Shown here piece after piece: positions 9,201-17,824 of a stretch of DNA of 64,000 nucleotides. The stretch spans positions 282,001 to 346,000 of the forward strand of contig NZ_CP162599.1 in the NCBI RefSeq assembly GCF_040958695.1, read 5' to 3'. Below the pieces are notes generated by a model. The model was not told the origin of the DNA, did not search any database, and saw only the letters and a program-made list of their open reading frames with translations. A program made the translations under genes and the position numbers. Every line of letters starts with the position of its first letter. Position 1 is the first letter of the stretch. The DNA is from Ornithinibacillus sp. 4-3 (GTDB lineage: Bacteria > Bacillota > Bacilli > Bacillales > Amphibacillaceae).

Positions 9201-11333
9201 GATTCAGTCACTACTAAGATTAATGAAACTATCTTCAATGGTGAGTGGTGGAAAGGTCACTGGGACTCCGTAAAAGGTTGGGCACAATCCAAATGGGACG
9301 AGGCTCAGGTAATATGGGACTCAATTAAGGAAAAATGGGAAAAATCCATCTTTCATAAAGATTATTGGATAAAGAAATGGGATGACGTAACTGCTTGGAC
9401 CGCTGACAAGTGGGACAAAGCCAAGGAAATTTGGGAAAATGTAAAAGAAGGTTTAGGCAACACACTATTCAGTAAGGATTGGTGGGTTGATGGTTGGAAT
9501 GATGTAGTAGGCTGGACTCAGAAAACACTAGGTAAAGTAGGTGACTGGGTTGGCGGTCTAATTGATGGTGTTAAAGAAAGTTTTGCAACTGGTAGAGAAA
9601 AAGGAAAAAAGGCAGCTAAAGGAGAATCTAAACCATCTCCAAAACCGACAAGTAGTGGAATCGGAGTTGGAGCTATTTCAGGAATTTCACCTTCTAAACA
9701 ATATGCTAATGGAGGTATGATTAATCGTCCACATCTTGGATTAGTCGATGAAGCAGGACCTGAGATGATTATTCCTCTATCCGAAAGTCGTAGAAATAGA
9801 GCAATGGATCTCTATAACCAAACTGGAAAAATGTTAGGTGTTCGTCCTTATGCGGATGGCGGAAAAGTTGGAGGTTCTGTTGTTACTCCTAAAGCTCAAA
9901 CTTTAGAAGCGTCCGTTAATATTGGCTCGTTATCTGTTCGAAGTGTGAATAAAGAAGCTAAATTATATGGAGAAGCATTTACTGGTTCAGTTGCTAAAGG
10001 TATTAACAACAACATAATATCCTTGAACAATTGGAAGAAAAACAACATCGAAAATCCAATGCAAGGTGTTATTCAAGAAGCAGTAGGTTTCGGATCTAGT
10101 ACTGTTACCTCTTTTAGTCGTGGACAAAATACAACACCTACCAAAACTAATGCATACCTGGATAAACAAGTGAGAAATCCGTTTAAAGTTATTGAAGGTG
10201 GAGCTTCAGCTCATGGGTCTAGTACAATATCCAAATTCCGTGCTGGTCAAAACGCAACACAGACTGGAACAAGACTATATTTAGTATCTAATGTGCATAC
10301 TCCATTCGAGGAAACGAAAGCAAAAGGATCTGGATGGGGTTCTGGTGCAATCGGTGAATTTGTTGCTGGAATGAAGTCGAAAGCAGTTGATGTAGAAAAA
10401 ACAGCTAGTATACTAGCTGAATCAGTAGAACAAGCATTTCGGAGAAAGTTAGGTATTCATTCCCCATCAAGAGTTTTATATGGACTAGGGGTCGATTCAA
10501 ACCAAGGTTTTGTTAATGGATTGGGTGCAATTGATCTTGAGAAATTTGCAAATAAGCAAGTAAGTGGATTAATTGGTGTGTATGCTAGTCAAGCTCCTAA
10601 TTTTGGCTCAGCGTTTACCATGTCAAGTGGATTTGGTCCACGTAAGAGCCCTGGTGGTATTGGTTCGACGAATCACAAAGGTGTAGATTTTGCTGCTTCT
10701 ATGGGTACACCAATACCTGCACAAGCACCAGGAATGGTATCGTTTGCAGGGTGGCAAGGTGGATACGGTAATATAGTAAGAATTACTGGCATTGATGGTA
10801 TGGAATACCTGTATGCGCATAATTCGAAAAATCTTGTTACTAGAGGAGATATTGTATCAAAAGGACAAATCATAGGATTAGTCGGAAGCACAGGAAATAG
10901 CACTGGTCCTCATGTCCATTATGAAACACGAAGAAATGGCCAAGCTATTAATCCTATGGCGATGGCTGGATTATTTAATACTTCGAAGGTGAAAGGCTAT
11001 TGGACCGGAACAAGAGGACCATTGCGTAGTGGCCAAACTGCTTGGGTGGGTGAACGTGGTCCAGAACTGATTAACTTACCTAGAGGGTCTGAAGTTCTTT
11101 CAAATCGTGAAAGTAAACGTGTCTCATCTGATCACGTTGCAGCTGCTACAGGAGTGTCTAGAGGAAGGTCTTCTTCAGTGAAAAAAAGGGATATTGTTAT
11201 CCAGTTTAATGGAGATAACAACTTATACAATGATCAAGATACAGACAATTTTGTAGGTAAAGTGAAGAAAGCAGTTGAGGAAATATTAACTGATGAGTAC
11301 AACGAGGGAGGGGAACTGGTCATTAATGAGTAA
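6219..11333 (+). CDS. xkdO: Tail tape measure protein with Trp-rich repeats and M23 peptidase domain (XkdO-like)
   Basis: 1704 residues; it sets tail length and carries a murein hydrolase. Layout: residues about 45-205 hold six units of about 30 residues with a (V/I)(R/K)A.D.AT..(L/V).KI core; about 200-480 are the conserved tape-measure N-domain (GYRTSMEHWLGG onward); about 510-720 hold Gly-rich hydrophobic stretches; about 740-1090 hold 12 tryptophan units such as GEWWRGHWDSVK; about 1160-1210 contain ISPSKQYANGGMINRPHLG; about 1465-1590 form an M23 LytM domain with HKGVDF and HVHYE zinc ligands. The C-terminus repeats the 'GERGPELINLPRGSEV' type motif. GGGGGG precedes the ATG. It is longer than PBSX XkdO because of the repeats. 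Confidence 0.9.
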   Translation: MAKLTARFDLQDRITKKLKAINDNAKKLEKSRSQLNKPITLKVRDQATKNLTKIHRFVLKEIAKKHTMLVTLRDQATKPLNKLNTFLKRKMPRTHDLIVKAQDRTKTVLEKIRKYLGKNILGIHMLEVVARDKAMPTLHKIANYAKRALSKGYNFSVRAIDIATKTVGRIASFARTSIPKYRDFSIRAFDKTARIIGSVKRALFSIPTVITVTLAAVGVSKLKDATLGASMNFEGYRTSMEHWLGGNTKQADELVTWMGQFADKTPFSSPDLFPALARGVGLAGGNVSEAQKLLTIATNMASLTPGRTVEDAMEALGGAQMGEFEMLKGYNIKMSKDKYDSIGGWDGLVKEIDSKFEGGAEKLSATSAGILATLAGYRGSIFRSLGDGLLEPMKPRLNAISDWLDNNQETWGKWKKTVQKAGEDASEWLFSKLENAFSHIRINYLENDDFKKLDFEGKVKFIMDDLSVWWDKTGKPLLLDISKSVGKAVFDGVVWGISEGFKGLGSMWADAFKDPSVGGFTSAGLATAVAGSILSLVLGPLFRGISGIFKAGKWFWDQGKKVGGLFSKGTRKTPPVVTPVPKGKGGNIPKGGPIGKRGKPVYTQPWFGKGNKVDLPNANDFKNVSKLGGLGKVLGKLKIPVIGTTLGTLSLFGADKGEIPGILGGMSGGIGGSSLGATIGTAIMPGIGTLIGGLLGGVFGSFGGEAITTWVADNWSNITTFVSDAGTFIKDGFSKTTELISDTIFNGSWWSDKWQDIKKKTEGTVFDGAWWTGKWDKIKEKTEGTIFDGSWWSSKWDDTKNWASEKWSNATDLWNKTKETIGNTLFSGDWWSKKWNNVKDFATSTFLSASWWAEQAGFVWGYLEGTIFSGEWWSGHWDKVKELTEGTIFDGAWWSEKWTAVTDWASEKWEGAQAIWDSITTKIGETVFNGEWWRGHWDSVKAWGQEKWDSAQEVWDSVKERMKNTIFNGEWWLGHWDSVKAWAQKKWDSAQEIWDSVTTKINETIFNGEWWKGHWDSVKGWAQSKWDEAQVIWDSIKEKWEKSIFHKDYWIKKWDDVTAWTADKWDKAKEIWENVKEGLGNTLFSKDWWVDGWNDVVGWTQKTLGKVGDWVGGLIDGVKESFATGREKGKKAAKGESKPSPKPTSSGIGVGAISGISPSKQYANGGMINRPHLGLVDEAGPEMIIPLSESRRNRAMDLYNQTGKMLGVRPYADGGKVGGSVVTPKAQTLEASVNIGSLSVRSVNKEAKLYGEAFTGSVAKGINNNIISLNNWKKNNIENPMQGVIQEAVGFGSSTVTSFSRGQNTTPTKTNAYLDKQVRNPFKVIEGGASAHGSSTISKFRAGQNATQTGTRLYLVSNVHTPFEETKAKGSGWGSGAIGEFVAGMKSKAVDVEKTASILAESVEQAFRRKLGIHSPSRVLYGLGVDSNQGFVNGLGAIDLEKFANKQVSGLIGVYASQAPNFGSAFTMSSGFGPRKSPGGIGSTNHKGVDFAASMGTPIPAQAPGMVSFAGWQGGYGNIVRITGIDGMEYLYAHNSKNLVTRGDIVSKGQIIGLVGSTGNSTGPHVHYETRRNGQAINPMAMAGLFNTSKVKGYWTGTRGPLRSGQTAWVGERGPELINLPRGSEVLSNRESKRVSSDHVAAATGVSRGRSSSVKKRDIVIQFNGDNNLYNDQDTDNFVGKVKKAVEEILTDEYNEGGELVINE

Positions 11334-12003
11334 AAGTGTATATGAAATTTGGTTATCTACAGCCGACAATAAGGAAAGACTGCGCTTGCCAGTTCTTCCT
11401 TCGTCGGTTTCTTTGTCTATTGGAAATAAAAATGAATCGGTTGATATTTCTAATTTAGGTGAAATTACTATTATTCAGGATCCAGCACCTAAAACGATTC
11501 AGTTTTCATCATTTTTCCCTGCACACAAAACACCATTAGTGGAATACAACAATTTTCCAAAACCATGGGATGCTGTGCATAAATTAGAAAAGTGGCAGAA
11601 AGATAAAAAACCGCTTCGTATTGTTGTGACTAAAACTAAAATAAATATACCAGTATCTATTGAAAGTTTTGATTACAATGAAACTGCTGGTGCGGTTGGT
11701 GATATCTCTTATGATTTATCATTAAAAGAATTTAAGTTTATTTCTATTAGAAAAATAAAAGTAAAAGTTCAGAAGCCTAAAAAGCCAAAGCCTAAACGAC
11801 CTAATCCTAAACCAAAACCACGAACACATACAGTTAAGCGTGGAGACACGTTGTGGGATTTAGCAAGAAAATACTATGGAAACAGTCTAGAATGGCGAAA
11901 AATATGGAATGCCAATAAGGATATGATGGTTAAACGGGATAAAAGGAATCTAAAGCAGCCAGGTCATTGGATATTTCCAGGACAGAAGTTGAAGATACCA
12001 TGA
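11326..12003 (+). CDS. xkdP: LysM-domain tail hub protein (XkdP-like)
   Basis: 225 residues if the ATG at 11326 is used; GAGGGAGGGG lies about 12 bases upstream and the start overlaps the tape-measure stop. An in-frame ATG at 11293 would extend deep into the tape-measure gene and is less likely. The first 140 residues resemble the phage spike/hub part of XkdP. A K/P-rich linker follows (KPKKPKPKRPNPKPKPR). The last 60 residues are a LysM peptidoglycan-binding domain beginning HTVKRGDTLWDLARKYYG. It probably anchors the baseplate hub and guides the tail tip to the wall. Confidence 0.85.
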   Translation: MSKSVYEIWLSTADNKERLRLPVLPSSVSLSIGNKNESVDISNLGEITIIQDPAPKTIQFSSFFPAHKTPLVEYNNFPKPWDAVHKLEKWQKDKKPLRIVVTKTKINIPVSIESFDYNETAGAVGDISYDLSLKEFKFISIRKIKVKVQKPKKPKPKRPNPKPKPRTHTVKRGDTLWDLARKYYGNSLEWRKIWNANKDMMVKRDKRNLKQPGHWIFPGQKLKIP

Positions 12004-12971
12004 TTGAATTATACCTAGTAAAACCTAATGAAATGATTGAAATTCCTACTGAATCTATTACATGGACTGGTCAGCGATACAAGGCAGCTAGAAAAATCAT
12101 GGCTAATGTTCTATATACTGACAAAGGCGGTTTACAATACACGAAAGTGGAGGAAGGCAACACCGTTCTTTTTAAATGGAAAGGTAAAGAATTGTTCCGT
12201 GGAACTGTGTTTAGTAAGAATAAATCAAAAAGTGGTCTACTTAACCTTGTTGCCTATGACATGCTCCACTTTTTGCTTGTAAACAAGGATGTCTATGTAT
12301 TTAATAAGCGACGTGCTGATCAGATCATTACTCGTATTTGTCGAGATTTTCAGATTCCATATGCTTCAATCGCTAATACTGGTACTGTATTAAACGAAAT
12401 TCACACAAATGAAATGACATTATATGACATGGCTCTCAGTGCAATAATAAACACTGAAAAGCAGAGTGGGATAAGATATAACCTTCTTTCAGAAAAAGGA
12501 AAATTAATACTAGAAGAACAAAAGATACCTAGTGATCAATGGGTATTGGAAACAGGTGTTAATTTAATAGATTACAACTATTCCACATCGATTGAAGAAA
12601 CGGCAACACAAGTTAAATTAGTCAGTGGAGATGAGAAAACCCCTATATCGGTTACAGTGACTGATAGTGATGGTCAAAAGAAATTTGGTGTATTACAGCA
12701 TTTTGAGAAAGTGACTGATCAATTAAATAGAGCGCAGATGACAAGCAGGGCAAATACATTACTAAATCAAAAGAAGGGTATCCAAAAAGAGTTAGATACT
12801 ACTTCCTTGGGAATCCCTGAGATTATCAGCGGGAAGCCTATCTATGTTATTGAAAATGAAATAGGTGTCAAAGGCACTCATTATGTTGACGAGGATACCC
12901 ATACTTTCAAAGGGGAACATCACGAAATGCAATTGAAATTGATAACTCGAAATACAAGGGCGGTATTGTAA
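12000..12971 (+). CDS. xkdQ: Baseplate hub protein (XkdQ-like, gp27/gpD-type)
   Basis: 323 residues from the ATG at 12000, which overlaps the previous TGA as ATGA. XkdQ is about this length. The protein has the 'late control D/gp27' pattern: N-terminal beta domain ending in FKWKGKELFRGTVFSKNKS, then AYDMLHFLLVNKD and a helix DQIITRICRDFQIPY. It forms the ring under the tail tube to which the spike attaches. Its own stop overlaps the next ATG. Confidence 0.85.
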   Translation: MIELYLVKPNEMIEIPTESITWTGQRYKAARKIMANVLYTDKGGLQYTKVEEGNTVLFKWKGKELFRGTVFSKNKSKSGLLNLVAYDMLHFLLVNKDVYVFNKRRADQIITRICRDFQIPYASIANTGTVLNEIHTNEMTLYDMALSAIINTEKQSGIRYNLLSEKGKLILEEQKIPSDQWVLETGVNLIDYNYSTSIEETATQVKLVSGDEKTPISVTVTDSDGQKKFGVLQHFEKVTDQLNRAQMTSRANTLLNQKKGIQKELDTTSLGIPEIISGKPIYVIENEIGVKGTHYVDEDTHTFKGEHHEMQLKLITRNTRAVL

Positions 12972-13354
12972 TGGCTAGTTTAGGACAATTAATAAAAAAA
13001 ATGGCAAAAGAATCTATGGAAGCGGGAAAACCATTGCAACTTGTTGAAGGTGTGATTCAATCTACATCTCCTATCACATTAAAACTGAAACAAAATGAAA
13101 AGCTGATTATTCCCAGCGATTTTATTCTTGTAGCACATCATTTAAAAAGCCATACAAGAGTAGCAACAATATCAACTTCCAGTGTTGGCGAAACAATGAC
13201 AGAGGCAGGGGATCCAAATCATACACATAACATTCAATCGATAACATTGAACAATGCCCACATACAATTTGCAAGTGCATTACAAACAGGTGATAAAGTA
13301 ATGGTTGCTGTCATTCAAGGCGGGCAATCATTTTTTATTATCGATAAATTTTAG
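12971..13354 (+). CDS. xkdR: Baseplate spike-type protein (XkdR-like, DUF2577)
   Basis: 127 residues starting MASLGQLIKKMAKESMEAGKP, the standard opening of DUF2577. The central part (VEGVIQSTSPITLKLKQNE) is an OB-like fold, and the C-terminal half is rich in H, T and N (DPNHTHNIQ). By position it is the gp5/gpV-like spike counterpart. It overlaps the previous stop by one base (TAATG). Confidence 0.8.
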   Translation: MASLGQLIKKMAKESMEAGKPLQLVEGVIQSTSPITLKLKQNEKLIIPSDFILVAHHLKSHTRVATISTSSVGETMTEAGDPNHTHNIQSITLNNAHIQFASALQTGDKVMVAVIQGGQSFFIIDKF

Positions 13355-13370
13355 ATGGTGAGGTGGAAAA

Positions 13371-13781
13371 ATGCTGTCACCAGAAATTGAGATAGAAGAT
13401 TTTGATAGTGATGAATTGGAAGAAGAAACATCCAGAACATATCGAATTGATTGGGAAAAAGGGATCATCACCAATGAGTTGATATCTGGACAAGAAGCCA
13501 TATTGCAATACATTTATATTTCCTTAAGAACACCAAGGTTCGCTCATTCTATTTATTCAGATGAAACTGGGTCTGAATTGGATGAACTTCTATCAGATAA
13601 AGAAGTTTCTCCTGATTTCATAGAAATGGAGATTCCAAGGATAATTGAAGAGGCTCTTATTTTTGACGAACGTATAGATAGTGTTTCGGATTTTGAATTG
13701 AAGAGAATCGATGATGAATTGCATGTTAAGTTTACTGTTACCTCCATTGAAGGAGAATTGAACATAGAGGAGGTGCTTTAA
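13371..13781 (+). CDS. xkdS: Baseplate wedge protein (XkdS-like, DUF2634, gp25 role)
   Basis: 136 residues, acidic N-terminus, then TSRTYRIDWEKGIITNELISG, a signature stretch of DUF2634. It ends with a strand region DELHVKFTVTSIEGELNIE. In PBSX the gene lies just before xkdT and is thought to act like T4 gp25, tying the sheath to the baseplate. GGTGAGGTGG precedes the ATG. Confidence 0.8.
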   Translation: MLSPEIEIEDFDSDELEEETSRTYRIDWEKGIITNELISGQEAILQYIYISLRTPRFAHSIYSDETGSELDELLSDKEVSPDFIEMEIPRIIEEALIFDERIDSVSDFELKRIDDELHVKFTVTSIEGELNIEEVL

Positions 13782-13782
13782 T

Positions 13783-14877
13783 TTGGATGAAGAACAAAGT
13801 TATGAAGCTATATTAGAACGTATGCTTGAGAGAGTACCTGCAGACATCGATAAACGTGAGAATAGTGTAATATGGAATGCTTTAGCTCCAGAAGCAGCTG
13901 AATTGGCTATGGTCTATATTTGGATAAGGCAGATACTGAATTTAATATATGCAGATACAGCTGAAGGTGAATACCTAGAACGGCGAACTGCTGAATTCGG
14001 TACCAATCGTAAAAGAGCAACAGTAGCCATTAGAAGAGGATTATTTTTCGGAGAAGAGGAGATACCATTCGACATTCCTATAGGAAGTCGTTTTTTTATT
14101 GATAATTTATATTATGTGGCTACAGAAAGGTTATCATCTGGCCAATATACTCTTGCTTGTGAATCCCTAGGAGAACAAGGAAATAATCCCAGTGGTGAAC
14201 TTTTATCATTAAATACTATTCCAGGTCTAGAGAAAGCTATCATGACTGATATCATTGCTGCTGGCGAGGAAGAAGAAGCAGATGAATCTTTAAGAACACG
14301 CCATTATCAAATGGTTAATGAACCAGCATTTGGTGGTAACAAATCTGATTACCGTCATAAAATCAACGCTATTAACGGTGTGGGAGGAACAAAGGTTATA
14401 CCAACATGGAATGGTGGTGGAACTGTTAAATGTGTGTTGATTGGGGCTAATTTTTTAAAACCTGACCCAACGCTCATATCATCAATCCAAGAAATAATAG
14501 ACCCTGAAGGTAATCAAGGGCAAGGTATTGGTGTTGCTCCTATTGGTCATGTTGTAACCATAGAGGCGGTTGAAGAAGCTCCGATTGAAATTGAAACTTC
14601 TCTAACTTTAGAAAGTGGTGTATCTATTCGGAGTGTAGAAGATAACATCAAAGAAGTATGTGAGCAATATATGCATGATCTGCGGATAACATGGCAGGAT
14701 CGGGATGAGTTAGATTTAGTAGTAAGAATTAGTCAAATCGAGTCCCGAATACTAAATGTATCGGGTGTTTTGGATGTGGCTAATACACTATTAAATGGAC
14801 AAGGATCTAATATTGAAGTTAGCTCAGATAATATTCCTATTTTAGAAGGAGTGATATTGAGTGAATCGACTTCTTGA
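13783..14877 (+). CDS. xkdT: Baseplate J/gp47 family protein (XkdT-like)
   Basis: 364 residues from a TTG start; GAGGAGGTG lies upstream. It begins ESYEAILERMLERVPADIDK(R), typical of baseplate J proteins, and contains the family motifs YLERRTAEFGTNRKRAT and ADESLRTRHYQMVNEPAFGG, then NGVGGTKVIPTWNGGGTV. It forms the wedge arms that open the baseplate on contact. Length matches XkdT. It overlaps the next gene by 17 bases. Confidence 0.9.
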   Translation: MDEEQSYEAILERMLERVPADIDKRENSVIWNALAPEAAELAMVYIWIRQILNLIYADTAEGEYLERRTAEFGTNRKRATVAIRRGLFFGEEEIPFDIPIGSRFFIDNLYYVATERLSSGQYTLACESLGEQGNNPSGELLSLNTIPGLEKAIMTDIIAAGEEEEADESLRTRHYQMVNEPAFGGNKSDYRHKINAINGVGGTKVIPTWNGGGTVKCVLIGANFLKPDPTLISSIQEIIDPEGNQGQGIGVAPIGHVVTIEAVEEAPIEIETSLTLESGVSIRSVEDNIKEVCEQYMHDLRITWQDRDELDLVVRISQIESRILNVSGVLDVANTLLNGQGSNIEVSSDNIPILEGVILSESTS

Positions 14878-15448
14878 GAGACTACCTATTTTTCTTCATA
14901 ATCTTAGAGAATTTAAAGTTTCAACTGAGATAGGATCAAAAGAGTTTGATCAGTTAGAAGCGAAAATTAATCAAATACTTGATGATCAATTTATTGAAAC
15001 ATCTTCACTTGAAGCAATTGAACGTCGAGAAAATATGCTCAAAATCATTGCTGATCCATCAACAGAATCTTTAGAGAATAGACGGATAAGGGTACTAAAT
15101 CGATATCAAACAAAGCCACCATTTACTAAACGATATCTGCAGCAGCAATTAGATACGTTGCTTGGTATAGCCAGATCAAATGTAACAATAAACCCAGAAG
15201 CATTCATCTTAACTGTAACTACTAGTATAGATGATGCTTTTTTATTCAAAGAAATGGAGTACACCATAAATACCGTCAAACCTGCAAATATGCTCTATCA
15301 GCAAGAAACATCGCTTAGGGATAAGATCATCATAAAAGAGTCAGCCAAGAAACAGGTGCTTACTCGTAATACAAGGCTAGGTACGACATGGAAGCTTGGA
15401 AGAACACCGTGGGCTGATAGAGGAGAAGAGGTGGTCATATTTGATTAA
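14861..15448 (+). CDS. xkdU: Baseplate protein (XkdU-like, DUF2313)
   Basis: 195 residues from a GTG at 14861 with AGAAGGAG upstream. It contains ENMLKIIADPSTESLENRR and IRVLNRYQTKPPFTKRYLQQ, the signature of DUF2313 proteins, the P2 gpI counterpart of baseplates. The family forms part of the wedge next to gpJ. Its C-terminus (RNTRLGTTWKLGRTPWADRG) overlaps the next gene's ribosome site. Confidence 0.8.
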   Translation: MNRLLERLPIFLHNLREFKVSTEIGSKEFDQLEAKINQILDDQFIETSSLEAIERRENMLKIIADPSTESLENRRIRVLNRYQTKPPFTKRYLQQQLDTLLGIARSNVTINPEAFILTVTTSIDDAFLFKEMEYTINTVKPANMLYQQETSLRDKIIIKESAKKQVLTRNTRLGTTWKLGRTPWADRGEEVVIFD

Positions 15449-15722
15449 CCATTCATTTATAAATGATGTGGCAAATTATATTGAACAACGGATATCATCT
15501 GTTCGTCTAAACAATTCTTATATTATCGATCAATTTGTTGTTAAAGAATCTCAAAATTGTTGTGTGGCCATGGAGATATTAGTTCCGTATGGCAGTGTAG
15601 ATACAATTAATGTAATTGATTTGTTGGACGAAAACGGTGAGGTCATAAGTACAAACGATGTAGTAGTACCAATCACATCAGATACGGTAATATTACACGT
15701 ATTTGAAGTAGAGGAGGGATAA
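15441..15722 (+). CDS. Hypothetical phage protein before tail fibre gene
   Basis: 93 residues if it starts at the TTG at 15441, which has GAGGTGG 7 bases upstream. A start at 15396 in the same frame would overlap the previous gene by 53 bases without a ribosome site. The product (INHSFINDVANYIEQRISSV onward) is acidic and beta-rich. PBSX-type loci often have a small protein here that may help fibre assembly or attachment. I do not recognise the family. Confidence 0.6.
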   Translation: MINHSFINDVANYIEQRISSVRLNNSYIIDQFVVKESQNCCVAMEILVPYGSVDTINVIDLLDENGEVISTNDVVVPITSDTVILHVFEVEEG

Positions 15723-15723
15723 C

Positions 15724-17502
15724 GTGAGCTTCGAAAAGAAAGAATGGAGTTTTGATGATACACCAACTGAAGAAGATGCAAATCGTTGGGAAAAAGGGAT
15801 TGATGATGCACATCAATTGGTTGAAGAACATAAGGAAGATAAAGATAATCCTCACGGAGTTACTTCTGAACAAGTAAACTTACTCAAAAATCTCCCTGAA
15901 GAAGATATTCCTTTAAGTGGATATCCATTAGGTCTTTCAACCTTTGAAAGAAGTCAGACTATATCAGGTGTAGCCTATACTTATACCTTTAATGTCACTA
16001 AAACATCAGATACAAATGGATTGATGGAAATCTTTACTTTAGATAGTGAAGGTGGCAAGCGTAGAGTATTATACAGATGGGATAATGATAACCATAGTTG
16101 GGATTTAGGCACTATGGTGTATGACCAAAAAAATAAACCAAGTAAATCTGACGTTGGCCTTGGAAATGTACAAAACTATTCAATAGCTTCACAAGCTCAA
16201 GCAGAGGCAGGGACTTCTAGTACTGTATATATGAGCCCACTTAGGACAAAGCAGGCAATTGAAGCATTAGCGACAAGTTCACTTATAACTTATATTAATA
16301 CTATTCCTTTTGATGCTCCAGGCGATGAATATTCCCAAGGTATTACTTGTATGTATGCTGGGAATGGTTGGTCTACAGCATTATATAACGCTGTGGGAGC
16401 AGGAAATGTTATAAATATTGCAACTAATAATCAATATATTACTCAAATTTATTTACCTAAAAGTATAAACTCTTATAGTGATGCTCATGTTAGATATTTT
16501 GCATCTAGTCAAGAAGGAACATGGACAGAGTTTGAGCCAATTAATAAAGTCAAAAGTGTTAATGGAAAAACTGGGAATGTAACAATTAATAAACAAGATG
16601 TAGGTCTTGAAGGAGAAGGCGCAAAGAATGTGGTTTTAGGAGAGAACGCAGTTTCCTCAGCACAGGACACAGGGGTAGTGATAGGAACCGATGCCTCTAC
16701 CAACAAGCGTCGCTCCATAGCGATTGGCTTTCGTGCCCAATCATTATCCGTGAATGGCGTTGCTATCGGTACTGATTCCGCTGTAGGGGATTCCTCTGTG
16801 TCGAATAGGGGAAGTGTAGCTATCGGATACAAGGCAACTTCTGATGGAGCTGGTGTTTCCCTCGGCACAAACGCATTCTCTCAGATGAATGATTCTCTTG
16901 CTCTCGGCACAGATGCGCGTGCAGAAGGAGTTGGCTCTGTAGCGATCGGTCGCCTCTCATCGACCTTGAACAACGCCGAAGGAGTACTAGGTACAGCGAC
17001 AACCCCAGGAGTGAATAACTGGATTGTGCGGGGTAACCTCAATGTCAATGGCACTAAAAACTTTGAAATGCCACATCCTAAGCCAAGTAAAAGAGACACC
17101 CATGTAATAAGACATTCTGCAGTAGAATCTCCAACAGCAGGAGATAACTTATATCGCTATAAGGTTACAGCATCAACAGATAATGATATACAATACATTG
17201 ACTTACCAGATTACTTTGTACACCTAAACAAAGATGTGCAGATATTTGTGACTGGTCAAGGACATTTTGGTAATGGATATGGCTTGCTTAATCGAGAGAC
17301 AGAGCAATTAGAAATACATTGTCAATTACCAGGAGCATACAATGTACTTGCAATTGGTACTCGTAATGATGACCATCAATCTGTACAGGACTGGGATATT
17401 AAGGGTCTCGAGCGAGAGATAGGAGAATCATGGACAGGTGAAACGTATGTCTTTGAAGATAATGAAATCATATCAGATGAAGAAATTGTAGGAGGGTATT
17501 AA
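15724..17502 (+). CDS. Tail fibre protein with YadA-like head repeats
   Basis: 592 residues from a GTG with GAGGAGGG upstream. The N-terminus (EWSFDDTPTEEDANRWEKGI then DNPHGVT) is the usual base of Firmicute tail fibres that bind the baseplate. Residues about 310-435 are a run of trimeric-autotransporter head repeats of the S.AIG..A type (VVIGTDAS, IAIGFRAQ, VAIGTDSA, VAIGYKAT, VSLGTNAF, LALGTDAR, VAIGRLSS). The last 150 residues are a separate globular domain, probably receptor-binding. DNA of the repeat section (about 16,640-17,050) is visibly richer in G and C than its flanks, which suggests it was acquired as a module. Confidence 0.85.
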   Translation: MSFEKKEWSFDDTPTEEDANRWEKGIDDAHQLVEEHKEDKDNPHGVTSEQVNLLKNLPEEDIPLSGYPLGLSTFERSQTISGVAYTYTFNVTKTSDTNGLMEIFTLDSEGGKRRVLYRWDNDNHSWDLGTMVYDQKNKPSKSDVGLGNVQNYSIASQAQAEAGTSSTVYMSPLRTKQAIEALATSSLITYINTIPFDAPGDEYSQGITCMYAGNGWSTALYNAVGAGNVINIATNNQYITQIYLPKSINSYSDAHVRYFASSQEGTWTEFEPINKVKSVNGKTGNVTINKQDVGLEGEGAKNVVLGENAVSSAQDTGVVIGTDASTNKRRSIAIGFRAQSLSVNGVAIGTDSAVGDSSVSNRGSVAIGYKATSDGAGVSLGTNAFSQMNDSLALGTDARAEGVGSVAIGRLSSTLNNAEGVLGTATTPGVNNWIVRGNLNVNGTKNFEMPHPKPSKRDTHVIRHSAVESPTAGDNLYRYKVTASTDNDIQYIDLPDYFVHLNKDVQIFVTGQGHFGNGYGLLNRETEQLEIHCQLPGAYNVLAIGTRNDDHQSVQDWDIKGLEREIGESWTGETYVFEDNEIISDEEIVGGY

Positions 17503-17751
17503 ATGTCAAAAAATATTATTATAGAAAGAACAAGTATTCAATGGAAAAGTCCAGTTCCTGGAACACCCACTCGAAGAGTTCCAGATCATTATTATGGGCG
17601 TACTATCCATGCACTAGTAGACGGTGGAGAAAATGTTTATCGTTTAAAACCAGATGAAATTCCATTAGAAGCCACAGAAGAAGATATGATTAGTGTTATT
17701 GAACAACGGTTAATAGAGGAAGAACAAAATCAAGAAGAGCAACAAGAATGA
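17503..17751 (+). CDS. Hypothetical phage protein downstream of fibre (XkdW position)
   Basis: 82 residues, starting directly after the fibre stop codon with GGAGGG just upstream. It contains IQWKSPVPGTPTRRVPDHYY and ends in a Glu/Gln-rich tail. It occupies the place of xkdW in PBSX. Fibre-associated chaperones are often encoded here, but no recognisable motif supports that role. Confidence 0.6.
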   Translation: MSKNIIIERTSIQWKSPVPGTPTRRVPDHYYGRTIHALVDGGENVYRLKPDEIPLEATEEDMISVIEQRLIEEEQNQEEQQE

Positions 17752-17779
17752 GAGGAAAATGATCAGGAAAAAGAAGAAC

Positions 17780-17804
17780 AAGCCGAATAGGCTTATTTTT
17801 TATG
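17780..17804 (+). terminator. Weak terminator-like hairpin before lysis genes
   Basis: AAGCC / GGCTT form a five-pair stem with loop GAATA, followed by ATTTTTTAT. The stem is short, so activity is uncertain. Confidence 0.4.
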
Positions 17805-17824
17805 TCTAAAAACAGGAGGTAGAG

